Shown one piece after another: positions 23,022 to 32,840 of a DNA stretch of 64,000 bases. Where the stretch lies: NCBI GenBank assembly GCA_022497145.1, contig MU385865.1, forward strand, positions 1 through 64,000. Reading direction: 5' to 3'. Every line of letters starts with the position of its first letter. Position 1 is the first letter of the stretch. A program made the translations under genes and the position numbers. This stretch comes from Rostrohypoxylon terebratum. Taxonomy: Eukaryota; Ascomycota; Sordariomycetes; Xylariales; Hypoxylaceae. The notes beneath the pieces were generated by a model. The model did not search any database, was not told the DNA's origin, and saw only the letters and a list, made by a program, of their open reading frames with translations.

Positions 23022-23960
23022 TCACTGATTATTTTCCTGTCTCCAATTAGCCCTCAGAGCCGCCCTTGCCTCATCATATGTCTCATAACTCTGTCGTCCC
23101 CCGACCTCCCGACCACTGAGCTGTGATACGCTGGGACTAAACGGTAGCTGATGAATTGGATGATAAGCACCGCCAACGCTGCGAGCGTAGTTTTGACGGT
23201 TAGTGTTTTGTGTTGAGTACCGATTACCCTGGTATATTTCTTCATGAGTCTGTATGGTGACTGGTCGCGGTGCCCGCATATCTTGCCGGTTACCAACTTC
23301 ATTCAAACTTTCCCTCGAGCTTTGCTCACGCGAAGACCTCGCGTAATTGTTAGACAAGTTAGACATAGATTCATTGTTACTTCCGTGATATGGGATGTCC
23401 AGGTGGTCTTGAACCATCGGGGAAAGAGAGATCTCCGTCATATTCTCTTCGTCAACCTGCTGATACGAATTGCGACTGGATGGAGGGTAATAGTGGCTCT
23501 CCTCATAGGTCTCAGAGGCCTCATAGTGCTGCGCCCCAATATCGCCGAGCTCGAGATCTCGGAACTCAGAAGATTGTCGAGCATCATTCTGGTATGTTGG
23601 CTCGACGGGTTGTTCGTGGCTATCCAAGTAATCATTGCCATCTACAGCGAGTCCGGCGGGACCGACTGGGGTAGGGGGGATGGGGTGGCTTTTGAAATAC
23701 CTTATGCGAACGTAAAGAAAACATCCGACGAGTATCGTGAGGAGGAAGAGGACGACATAAACTATACTACAACCTAGGATCGCCTTAGAGTGTCCCGCGA
23801 TAGTACAGAGGGTGGCCATAATAAGAGCGAAACTCACGACGGCATTGGTGCCTAGGAATATAAATGTTAGGTTTTGGAGCGTGTCCCTCGCAACAGCAGA
23901 AGAACTCGTGGGGTTCAGTATGGTGCTTATAGGCTCATAGGCCTGTCGAAGTGAGAACAT
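23022..23960 (-). CDS. Two-TM protein with long polar C-terminal tail
   Basis: Single exon of 312 aa. Two hydrophobic helices lie at about residues 32-55 and 62-85, and a short basic stretch (RIRYFKSHP) follows. The remaining about 220 residues are polar, rich in Ser, Asn, Gln, Glu and Tyr, and predicted to be disordered. The organisation suggests a membrane anchor with a cytosolic regulatory tail. No family is recognised. The ATG is the first in frame. Confidence 0.7.
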   Translation of the reverse strand: MFSLRQAYEPISTILNPTSSSAVARDTLQNLTFIFLGTNAVVSFALIMATLCTIAGHSKAILGCSIVYVVLFLLTILVGCFLYVRIRYFKSHPIPPTPVGPAGLAVDGNDYLDSHEQPVEPTYQNDARQSSEFRDLELGDIGAQHYEASETYEESHYYPPSSRNSYQQVDEENMTEISLSPMVQDHLDIPYHGSNNESMSNLSNNYARSSREQSSRESLNEVGNRQDMRAPRPVTIQTHEEIYQGNRYSTQNTNRQNYARSVGGAYHPIHQLPFSPSVSQLSGREVGGRQSYETYDEARAALRANWRQENNQ

Positions 23961-24809
23961 TTTCCAATGTTATGGTTAAATACTGCCTAAGCCCAGTGCT
24001 AGTGTATGTCAATAGACAGATGTGTAGATGTAGGTTAGCGCAGTACAGTGTAGGTAGTCAGGGGCGTAATAGAACAGGTATTAATCTAGGCCATGGAAGC
24101 GAATTGTATAGATATTTAAAGGAGAGGATAAACATGTAAGAATGGCGATTCACCATATAAAAGCTTTGTCTAGAATCTAATGACATAGGTAATATATTAA
24201 ATGAGACGTCACTTTTGTAAGGCGACAGGTCTTTCAGATCTCTCAATCGATATTGTTCATAAGAAACACTTTCATTGTTCATAGGGTTTGTAGCGGCATT
24301 TTGGAACGTGGGGTCCCTTCCACTATTGTGCTAGAACCCCTTTATTTCAGGTACCCAGTAGGTAGGTAGGTAGGTACACCCTAGCTGCCTACCTAGTAGG
24401 TAGTAGGTACCTACCAGGTCCTACCTAAAAACTGTAGGGCTACCTGCATCGCCGACATTTCTCCCTTCAAATCACCTACACAGAAAACCTATCACCAGGC
24501 AGTATTCATGTTCGTATGATTAAATGGCGCAATTATATAGATCATGTTATGTAAAGTCAACCCATTTATGTCCGAAAATCTCGGTGCCTAACAACTTAGT
24601 AAGTCCCGGACAGGGAACGGTCGTAGGCGGGGATTAACGGGCGTAAGCGGTGTTCACCGGGGCCGGTGATACCAAACGGTCTCGGCGACAGACGGCCTTT
24701 GGGATGACTTCTGTTGTATTACGCTGTATTGTATTTTCTATAAAATGTCGACGTTCTTAAAATTCTCACTAAGATTCTAATATAATGGCAGAGTTTGTGA
24801 AACTACAAA
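23961..24809. other. Divergent promoter region containing a TAGG-repeat cluster
   Basis: Spacer between the minus-strand gene at 23022 and the FAD monooxygenase at 24810. Apart from the repeat at 24350-24427, nothing is recognised. Confidence 0.5.
24350..24427. repeat. Cluster of TAGG/CCTA tetranucleotide repeats
   Basis: Runs of GTAGGTAGGTAGG are followed by CTACCTAGTAGGTAGTAGGTACCTACC-type inverted units. It is one of the densest examples of the palindromic repeat family in the window. Confidence 0.75.
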
Positions 24810-26267
24810 ATGGAATGTATAGCACGGCGACCCCTTTCACTCCTAATACATACCTCTAGACGGACCAGGCATACACTTCTTTCGAAATCAGTTATCGTCA
24901 AGAATCTCGCTCCTCATCATCGAAACAGACCATTCAGTACCCAAAAGACCGGCTACAGTGATCGCCCTAGTAATATCACGCCGTTACGATCATCGCTCGG
25001 GATGCCTCTCAACGTCCTCATCGTGGGAGCAGGCGTTGCCGGTCCAGCTCTCGCCTTCTTCATGCAGAAGGCAGATCCCAATCACAAAATTACGGTCGTA
25101 GAGCGTTCCTCCTCACTTCGTGTAGCAGGACAGCAGCTAGACTTAAAGAACCAAGGTGTCGATATCCTGCGGAAGGCGGGGCTCTTAGAGACTTTGAAAT
25201 CTCACTGTGTCAACGAGACGGGTCTCGAGGTCCTAGATTCGGACGGAAAGCAGTTGGCGGTATTTGGCATCAACCCAACAGGCCAAACGCGGCTCACACT
25301 TACGGCTGAATACGAGATCATGCGTGGCGACATAGTGAAGGATTTATATGAAGCCACACTCAAGCAGAACGAAGAATTAAAAGGCAAACGAGATGGGGGA
25401 CACCTTACCTATGAGTTCAACAAAACAATCACGGATCTCGTCCAGAGTGATGATGGTGTGGAAGTCACTTTTTCAGATGGGCAGAAGAAGAAGTTTGACC
25501 TTATCGTCGCCGCGGATGGACAGGGATCGCGGACCAGGCGTCTCGCTTTCGGGAAGGAGGTCAACGATGCAGCCTTCAGGCCTTTAGGCGTCCATGCTGC
25601 CTATTATAGCATCCCTAGGAGTGAAGGGGAAGGAGGGCTTGCAAGAGCCTACAGCGCCCCAGGGAGGAGGCTGGTTGTAACAAGGACGAGCCATCGCCCG
25701 GTGGCCCAAGTTCTTCTCTTCAGTATGGGAGACGGAGAGAAGTTAAGGAAGTCGTACAAGGAGCCGATAGAGAAACAGAAGGAGGCTTTTGCTGATTCGT
25801 ACAGGGGCGCCGGTTGGGAGATTGACCGGTTGCTGGACGGTCTGGATACCTGCGATGATTTCTATTCACACGAAGTTGGACAGATCAGGATGGATCAGCT
25901 GTCTAAGGGGCGAGTGGTGCTCCTTGGAGATGCGGGTTACTGTCCGAGTCCGTTTACGGGTATGGGGACGACGGCCTGTTTAATAGGCGCGTATGTGCTC
26001 GCTGGAGAATTAGCACGGCACGGCAACAACATACCGCAGGCTCTTCAGGCGTACGAGGAGGTAGCAAGGCCTGGAATCAGCGAATGCCAACAGTTGCCTA
26101 CGGAATCTCTGGGCACGTTCTTCCCGTCTTCGAGAATAGGCATTTGGATTTTACGTAAGTTCTTATGGGTTGTATCCAAAGTCGAGCCGATCACCTATAA
26201 GCCACGATCCGAGGAGAACCGAGGATGGAAGGTTCCAGAGTATCCCGAGCTCAACCTCAAGTCGTGA
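24810..26267 (+). CDS. FAD-dependent monooxygenase (TetX/PHBH-like) with N-terminal leader
   Basis: Single exon of 485 aa. The FAD-binding Rossmann motif is VLIVGAGVAGPAL (residues 69-81) followed by an acidic strand end (ITVVERSSSLR). The DG motif appears as LIVAADGQGSRTRR and the second FAD contact as GRVVLLGDAGYCPSPFTGMG. These are the three fingerprints of class A flavin hydroxylases, which use NAD(P)H and O2 on aromatic or polyketide substrates; the substrate here cannot be told. The first 64 residues are rich in Arg, Ser and Leu with few acids, as in a mitochondrial presequence. Most relatives would start at Met65 (position 25002), so either the leader is real or the downstream ATG is used. 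No biosynthetic cluster adjoins it. Confidence 0.87.
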   Translation: MECIARRPLSLLIHTSRRTRHTLLSKSVIVKNLAPHHRNRPFSTQKTGYSDRPSNITPLRSSLGMPLNVLIVGAGVAGPALAFFMQKADPNHKITVVERSSSLRVAGQQLDLKNQGVDILRKAGLLETLKSHCVNETGLEVLDSDGKQLAVFGINPTGQTRLTLTAEYEIMRGDIVKDLYEATLKQNEELKGKRDGGHLTYEFNKTITDLVQSDDGVEVTFSDGQKKKFDLIVAADGQGSRTRRLAFGKEVNDAAFRPLGVHAAYYSIPRSEGEGGLARAYSAPGRRLVVTRTSHRPVAQVLLFSMGDGEKLRKSYKEPIEKQKEAFADSYRGAGWEIDRLLDGLDTCDDFYSHEVGQIRMDQLSKGRVVLLGDAGYCPSPFTGMGTTACLIGAYVLAGELARHGNNIPQALQAYEEVARPGISECQQLPTESLGTFFPSSRIGIWILRKFLWVVSKVEPITYKPRSEENRGWKVPEYPELNLKS

Positions 26268-26343
26268 GATGGAGCTTATGAAAGGTGTTGGGTACCTAAG
26301 GCTAGGTGGTAGTATCGAATGGACTTTGTCTTACCATTGCAAA

Positions 26344-26367
26344 TACCTACTAGGTACCTAGTAGGTA
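26344..26367. repeat. 24-bp perfect palindrome
   Basis: The sequence reads identically on both strands; its left half is TACCTACTAGGT. It lies just 3' of the monooxygenase gene. A second 16-bp perfect palindrome (TAGGTCCTAGGACCTA) lies at 26535-26550. Confidence 0.9.
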
Positions 26368-26875
26368 CCTATGATATATATATAAATTTTATCGCACCTC
26401 ATTTTCCAGCGCGTATGTTAGTCCTAGATTGTATCATGAATTAATAATGAATGTTGTTGGATTTTTTTTCTTGGGAGACTTGGCGTTTTCAGATGAGCAA
26501 TCCCCTGCCCCCGTTATTCCGAATACCTACTAGGTAGGTCCTAGGACCTAGGTACTGTTGGGAGTTTAGAGGAAAAGGTGCTACCCGCACCTTAGGTTAT
26601 AAGGTTTAAATAGCTTCGATCCACCAAAGTGGAATTCAACCACTTTTAAACAATACAACATCTTTTTCACTTTTTCGTCCTTCTATTAATTCCTTTCTCC
26701 TACCTGCCTAAGACCCATAAAAAAGAATCAACACGTGACGCTGATACACGATACACCTCCATCATAATTCACAATCCACAATTCACGATTTCAGAATTTA
26801 AGGATTGTTGCCATACCTATACCCCAATCTAGGTAGTATTCACTACCTAGCTGTTCTAATCACTCATGTCTAAGG

Positions 26876-28060
26876 ATGGATTCCCTCAATTCAGGGCCGC
26901 TCAACTATCCAACATTCCCCAGATTCAGAGATTTACCATTCGAGCTTCGATGCCAAATCTATGAGCTTACCTTTCCACGCCGTATCCTCATTTTCCGCGA
27001 AGAAGAATTAATAGACCACGTACGGTTGGCCATATATCCATTGGGACCACCCGTTATTGCGCAAACCTGTCGCGAAGCCTGGGAATTCGCCAAGCTTAAG
27101 TACCGGATAATTCCCTACCACGCAGCCAAGCTGCGCCTTATTTCTGTGGATAGTCCTCCCGCGACGCCGCCTACACCCACATGGTTTAACCCCGCCGTTG
27201 ACGCCATTTTCGCCGACTTTGACCGACTATCCATTCTGAAGGATCACAATGCTGTCTACAATCCTCAGCGAATAATGTATCCGGATGGTGACGAGGAGGC
27301 CTGGAAGAGACAAGACGCAACCTACTCCGAGATAGTGCGCTCGCTATTACCATTTGCCAAACTAGTAGAAACAGTCATCATTCGTACATCATATCTTGAT
27401 CAAGTCGAAGCTCACGAGTTTATCCCCTTCGCAGATAGCGAAACATTCCCGAGAATCAAAACCGTCCTAATCTCGGTGTCAGAATATATATGGGATGTTA
27501 GTTCACCACAGCGGCCTGAAGAATCTGACCAGGACATTCGCCGGCAACTGCAATCTTTAGACCCGCTTCCTCAGTGGTCTGTTCGATTATTCACTTCTAA
27601 AAACTTCGAACCCAACGAAAAGATAGAAGCAGAGTTCGGTAATCTAAATCTCATCAAGTCTAAAGTTCTAATCACCGAGAACGAGTCATTTATGGGGACA
27701 TCATATGAAACTCCATTTGAAGTTTGCGGAGGGGATGGCAAGAGCCCATTCGATAGCTCCGTTGAATTCAGTCCCTGGGCACCATTGTTACGCGGTTGCA
27801 TTTACAGTTCGTTCACTCGAACGACGCTCCGCTACAATATACCTGATACGTGGATGACAGCTGGATGGTACCTGCGTGGATGCTTTCAAGTTTCGGCTGC
27901 CGGCGATCGGGTTTATTCACGTTACGACATCGAACAAAGTGGCATAACCCCAACACAATCTAGTGCTGAGATCTCGAGATTAAAGAACAACGGACCACTT
28001 CCCCAGTTCAGACCCATAGCAATGATTAGCCGGCGACCCATGGACAATTTCTTGGAATAA
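26876..28060 (+). CDS. 2EXR-type fungal protein
   Basis: Single exon of 394 aa. The N-terminus holds the 2EXR-like motif FPRFRDLPFELRCQIYEL followed by PRRIL and a PPVIAQTCREAWEFAK segment (residues about 15-75), the F-box-like signature of a very large fungal family. The rest is a leucine-poor mixed alpha/beta region with LPFAKLVETVIIRTSYLD and WAPLLRGCIYSSF. The family is expanded in Pezizomycotina and has no established biochemical function. The leader is pyrimidine-rich. An ATG at 26866 in another frame overlaps the start region and could act as a small uORF. Confidence 0.8.
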   Translation: MDSLNSGPLNYPTFPRFRDLPFELRCQIYELTFPRRILIFREEELIDHVRLAIYPLGPPVIAQTCREAWEFAKLKYRIIPYHAAKLRLISVDSPPATPPTPTWFNPAVDAIFADFDRLSILKDHNAVYNPQRIMYPDGDEEAWKRQDATYSEIVRSLLPFAKLVETVIIRTSYLDQVEAHEFIPFADSETFPRIKTVLISVSEYIWDVSSPQRPEESDQDIRRQLQSLDPLPQWSVRLFTSKNFEPNEKIEAEFGNLNLIKSKVLITENESFMGTSYETPFEVCGGDGKSPFDSSVEFSPWAPLLRGCIYSSFTRTTLRYNIPDTWMTAGWYLRGCFQVSAAGDRVYSRYDIEQSGITPTQSSAEISRLKNNGPLPQFRPIAMISRRPMDNFLE

Positions 28061-28304
28061 TTGACTTTCTCACGCTTTTACTGCCTAAGTAAACGTATCT
28101 CACTCTCTCATTAGACAAGAACTTTGGTGAATCTTACCTGCACCGAGCTTTTCGGGATGATTATGCTTAAACAAGTGGCATTTTGTAGTAGCTCTTCATT
28201 CTAATATGTTTGCGTTGATATAGAACAACTCTTAAAAACAGAGACTATGTATGTTACCTTTTCCTTACCGCGCTCTTTTAAGTCGGTGCCCGCAGAGAAA
28301 CTTT

Positions 28305-29339
28305 CTAGGGAACCGCGAGCTTCATGCTTCTTAAATTATAAGGACTCCTTCCGACAAGCTTATTCTTACGGCCAGGTTTCGTAATCCCATTCTTTTTGTG
28401 ACCCGGCGTACGTACCACGACTGGCACTACAGTATCTTTAGATCCCAAAGCAGATTCTGGTTTTGGTGTGGAGCCCTCTTCGATGTTCGACTCTGAGATG
28501 CGCGCTGGTTCAGACACAGCTACATTTTCCTGGGGATTCGGTGGAGAAGAGCCATTAGGCATCAAACCTTCATGTAAAGGAGGGGGATTTTCAGGAGCAG
28601 GTACCGAGTCAGCTTCCGGGGCATCTTCGCAGACCGTGTATTCAAGAACATCATCATTAAAGAGCCACTCCATCGGATCAGGATCGGTGTCCAAGGATTG
28701 ATCCGCAATATCTTTCGGGGGATCCCCAGGAGTCTGTTCTGGAATGTCGTCTGGAACACAGCTTGGAGCTGGACCATATGCGAAATCCCAGGTCGCGGTA
28801 TTTCTTAAGCCGTACTCCGGACTGAAATAGGGGCTGTTTTCTGAACCATTCATTGGAATGGCTATATCCGGGAATTTGGAAGTTAAAGGAGAATCCACGT
28901 GCACAACTACTGATGAAGTCGTCGGTGAAATATAACCTCCAGTATCTGGTAGAGCATTCACTCCGTAAATTGGGGGGGCCATAATTGGCGCAGCGTGCGG
29001 TCCAGGCGAAATATCCATCAATTCCGTATAGAGTTCTCGCAATTTTATAGACTTCCAGTCTTCACATTCCAGGAGCTCGTTATAAAACATACGCTCACGG
29101 GTCAGGCCAAGTGGATCTTGATTTACCTTGTCGATAATGTTCTGTACTTTCCGGGGGTCCATGGAGGCTTGTTGAAACTGTTCACGTACAATATCGTCCT
29201 CAGGTAGCCACCCCAGTTTAATGTGATCTTTGACGTAAGATCTCTTGAGCTCTTCCTCCGTCATCGTGCCATCAGAATGGGCCATTATCGGGGTAAAACC
29301 CGGGCAGGGGATGTACCTCAAGCGCGAAGAGAAAGCCAT
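28305..29339 (-). CDS. Unknown acidic protein with basic C-terminus
   Basis: Single exon of 344 aa starting at the ATG at 29339; the frame is open upstream only through a GTG. A second candidate start (MAHSDGTMTEEEL) lies 18 codons in. Residues about 25-115 form a charged helical region (EEELKRSYVKDHIKLGWLPE, RERMFYNELLECEDWKSIK). A long acidic, Pro-rich disordered segment follows. The C-terminus is basic (KKNGITKPGRKNKLVGRSP) and could be a nuclear localisation signal. No family is recognised. Confidence 0.62.
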   Translation of the reverse strand: MAFSSRLRYIPCPGFTPIMAHSDGTMTEEELKRSYVKDHIKLGWLPEDDIVREQFQQASMDPRKVQNIIDKVNQDPLGLTRERMFYNELLECEDWKSIKLRELYTELMDISPGPHAAPIMAPPIYGVNALPDTGGYISPTTSSVVVHVDSPLTSKFPDIAIPMNGSENSPYFSPEYGLRNTATWDFAYGPAPSCVPDDIPEQTPGDPPKDIADQSLDTDPDPMEWLFNDDVLEYTVCEDAPEADSVPAPENPPPLHEGLMPNGSSPPNPQENVAVSEPARISESNIEEGSTPKPESALGSKDTVVPVVVRTPGHKKNGITKPGRKNKLVGRSPYNLRSMKLAVP

Positions 29340-29784
29340 GACTACCTTCGTATATCTTACCACAACAATTACCGAATCCGTGGCTTACTTTGCATGGGCT
29401 AGAGTCATCTGCATTGATTTCGTATATTATATGTCATTATATATCATTTCGTAACATCGGTTGGCGATGGTATAGTAACAAAGAGGTTTCTCTAATCCGC
29501 TACCTGTCTCCTATGAAACGACCGGAAATCTATCCATGCAGAAAATGACCTCTTTATCCATAATGCATATTTGCTGCTATCTTCCAAGAGTGTATTCTCC
29601 CTTCACAAAGGCGTAGTGTCCGAGACGGTGAGTTTCAGAGTGAACAAAGATGCGGTTTAGCTGACCTAACTAACATTATGTATCTTTCCCAATTCGTCCA
29701 AGGCCTCCTGCTTGTGTAGTCTCATGTCCAATCCGAAGATGAAATTCCACCTTGGCGCAATTAATCTCAATAGCTCATTCGCAT

Positions 29785-30295
29785 GTAAGCTAACTTGACC
29801 GTGTCATCCTGGAATTGTAGGTACTTCAACCACAGATTCATTAAGGATGATAGTAGTAAGATTTTTTATTAGGATGAATAGTGCTTTTCGGCAATGGAGC
29901 AAAGAGCTCACGGAGTAAAGAAACTCGGTGGATAACTCTACCAGGATTATCTGCGGCAAGGTCAAAGATGGTATGCCCGGTCTCTGGTCCAGAGCCCTGA
30001 TAGTATTATGAGCGAGCCGTATTCGCGTGTTGAAAGCTTTATAACCTAAAATACTCGCTAAGACAATTCGCGAAGAGTTTATTGGCACAGCTCCCGCTTT
30101 TTCAAGCAGGCCTGATGCTGAAGGAATGATCTGAGCTAAAGCCAGCTGAGCATTCTTAGCAAGTCCAACTGCAGCTCCATGTTTGGAGAACTCGGGCGCC
30201 GATTCGAAGACGTGGACATCTATGTGAGATAGGTGAGCCAGGGTGTTCGCTAATGCAGCTCCAGCAAGTCCTCCCCGGATGATAGCCACGCGAAG
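29785..30295 (-). pseudogene. Remnant of a salicylate-hydroxylase-like FAD monooxygenase
   Basis: The frame at 30289-29804 contains a clear FAD-binding start, VAII-R-GGLAGAALANTL, then DVHVFESAPEFSKHGAAVGLA and LLEKAGAVPINSSRIVL. The first Gly of GxGxxG is replaced by Arg, and no ATG precedes it. Similarity then shifts frame: VIHRVSLLRELFAPLPK (about 29936-29886) is in another frame, and QFQDDTVKLA (about 29816-29787) in yet another. The middle and C-terminal two thirds of the enzyme are missing. It is therefore truncated at both ends with at least two frameshifts. It is a different subfamily from the intact monooxygenase at 24810. Confidence 0.8.
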
Positions 30296-31299
30296 CTAAT
30301 TCTATGTTATCCCGAACGAGGCGCAAATTTCAACCGCTTCAGTGAGGAGACCTAGGCCAAATTCCAAAGAGAGACTCGGAAGAAAAAGACAAATCCTTTG
30401 ATCAGTGAGGCAACCGCGCTCTATTACCTACAAAGGTACTTGAGAATAGATACTATGCAAGCAGGCAAGGGATTTTCGGATGCATTGAACGAATTACCAA
30501 CGTAAATGAGGGCTCAATTGGTCGTATCATGATGAAAAATCTGTACAACTAGGTAGACACCCGTCGTATTTATATATGTAAATGCTTAGTCAGTCGCAAA
30601 AAGGGGGGGGGGGGTTGAAAACGTAAGCAAAGTCATTAGATAATCTTTTCACATATCCACCAACACTGATGCATGCTCGCGCATACGCAGTACCTAGGCC
30701 CTAGGACCTAGGACCTATGTAAATAAATATGGATAGGCAGTAAGTCAGCAGGTCGGGCAGCTTCATTGAGAAGATACGTGCCCACTGGATATGGACCAAT
30801 AGAAATTTAATTCTGATTGGTTCGATAAAATCCTACACTACACTACAGAGCACTGCTCCCGAAAACGCGCAGTCATGATTGGCCAGACACTGGTCAATGC
30901 TTTAGGTAGCGAAGAGACCAGCTTCACAGCCCAGGAAACCAAGGATCGCCAGAAAATGTGGAGGTTTGTTTTCAGGTGGCCTCCAGGGCCTTCAGCTCTC
31001 TTTAAATAGAATTATCCAGGCAGAATTGTCCGCCATAAAATCACTCCTCCCATCCATGCGTAGCTAGATACTATAAAATCTATCTCAGCCCCCATCATTC
31101 TGATCATTCTGCCTCTCTCCTCTTTCTCCAAGCATCATCGCAAGTCGTGCCACTTATCGAGGTCTTCAATCAAACTGGCATTCGGATCTTTGCAATCGAC
31201 AACGTTTACAGTAGGTTCTTGAACTGTCCACCGGCCATCTTGGACATACAATTATGAGCATAATTGAAAAATCGGATTAGTACCATCTACTCTATAATA
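30296..31299. other. 1-kb intergenic region with a 12-G homopolymer
   Basis: Holds a run of 12 G at 30603-30614 and a CCTAGG repeat at 30691-30716. A CT-rich leader lies upstream of the gene at 31300. No other ORF. Confidence 0.5.
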
Positions 31300-32840
31300 A
31301 TGGTGCGAGAGGCCTATCAACGTTTGACACAAAGATTTCGGCGTAGGCAGCAGGCGACGCCGGAAGATACGGAAGCCAGTCCATCGGACGCACCCCGTAA
31401 AGTGAGAGAGCAGTCCAAGCCGCCTCTTGCACTCGAGATTCTCGAGCGTCCCGATTCGATCAACCCCCAACTTGAATCGCCGATCTTGTATGCAAGTCTG
31501 AAAGTTCCTTTAAAATGTACCTAGTCTGTGTCATTGAGGGTTCCATGATGAAATATTGTTCTTATACGCCCAAGACGCCTTCTTTAGAGAGATTGCTGAC
31601 ATTCCCGTCACGAGTAAAGCGCCAAACTCCCGAGAGAGATACGTGAACAAATATGGCGCTTTTCTCTCACACGCTACGAGGATTTCAATAATACCTACGA
31701 AATCCACAAAACATACACTAGGCCAGGTCAGGCCGGTAATTGGCGCGTTGCGGTTCAGCTGTTGCTCACATGTCGAGCCGTCTACGTCGAGGCCTTCCTG
31801 AAACCCTTCCAACTCAACCCTCTCGTAGTTTTCGATGGGGCCCCCCAAGATATCCCGCCGTCTAATCCATTAGTTCGTACGCCAGCACACAGTCGCTGGT
31901 GTCGCAATTTGAGATATTGGCAATTTGCGAATTTATCTGCAGTGGAAATGACCGTGCAACAGTTCCAACTGGAAGGCGGTATGTTCATCCTCTATAGAAC
32001 TGATTCTGATATCGGGCATCTAACCATCGTATCAGGGTCTATCGAGCGGGTGTCGCGCGTAATTGGAACGGAGGGACGCCATATAGGACACGAGAGTCGT
32101 GGCCACCCAAATGGATATGCGCATTTTGTAGAGCCACCGGAACCCGACAATAAGGTCAGTCATATGATCTGCTAAGGCGCGAAATCTTGCTGATAATTGC
32201 CTCGTGATAGAACCTATGCGTTGGTAGAAAAATTACCAACTTGACCATCCGCATGCTACGTACTGATTGGTGGTCGTGGGCAACCCCTCCCGAGGAGTGT
32301 AGGAGGGAGCCTTCGGAGAGGCTCAGGCTGGAACCGATGATCAACGTCACAAACCTTCCTGCGAAACCAGAGAACAGCCTAGCGATGACCAAGGGGTATG
32401 AGCAACGAAAGTTGGGCGCTGAGCCAGACTTCGATCTCGACGACTTTGAGAAGCAGGGGCGCTGGGGAATGCAAATCGGCGAATATTGGCCGGATCTAGA
32501 CACACTCGAACTTGTTTTGGAGACATTCGGATGCAAGCAAGATCAACTGGACAAGGTGTTAGACTGTGCCAAACTATTCAAGTTCCCGCTCCCGGATGGG
32601 TTTCACCTGGCGTGGAGCGGCAAGGAGGAGGGGTTTAGATGGCGAGGAGCCGAGCAGTATGAATATGAGTCTCCGTACGGCACCTGGTTCGAACAGCAGA
32701 ATAGAGCCCAAGATGCGGGATCCCAAGATCTACCATTTGTACAATGGATGCCCCCGGACGTTCTCCCGGCCGACGGCCAGGAGTTTGTTGTCCGAACGTT
32801 GATCTTCGAACGGAGAAGAGACACGGATCGCCCCACATAA
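31300..32840 (+). CDS. 2EXR/F-box-like fungal protein
   Basis: Three exons, join(31300..31487, 31620..32154, 32211..32840), give 450 aa. The first intron (GTATGC...GTAAAG, 132 nt) is needed to remove an in-frame TAA and creates SPIFAKLPREIREQIWRF, the conserved family start. The second intron is 56 nt (GTCAGT...GATAG). The N-terminal 60 residues are basic and polar. After the LPREIREQIW motif come VQLLLTCRAVYVEAF (the usual second motif) and a long alpha/beta body ending with FVVRTLIFERR. The function of the family is unknown. It is similar in kind to the gene at 26876 but not a close copy. Confidence 0.8.
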
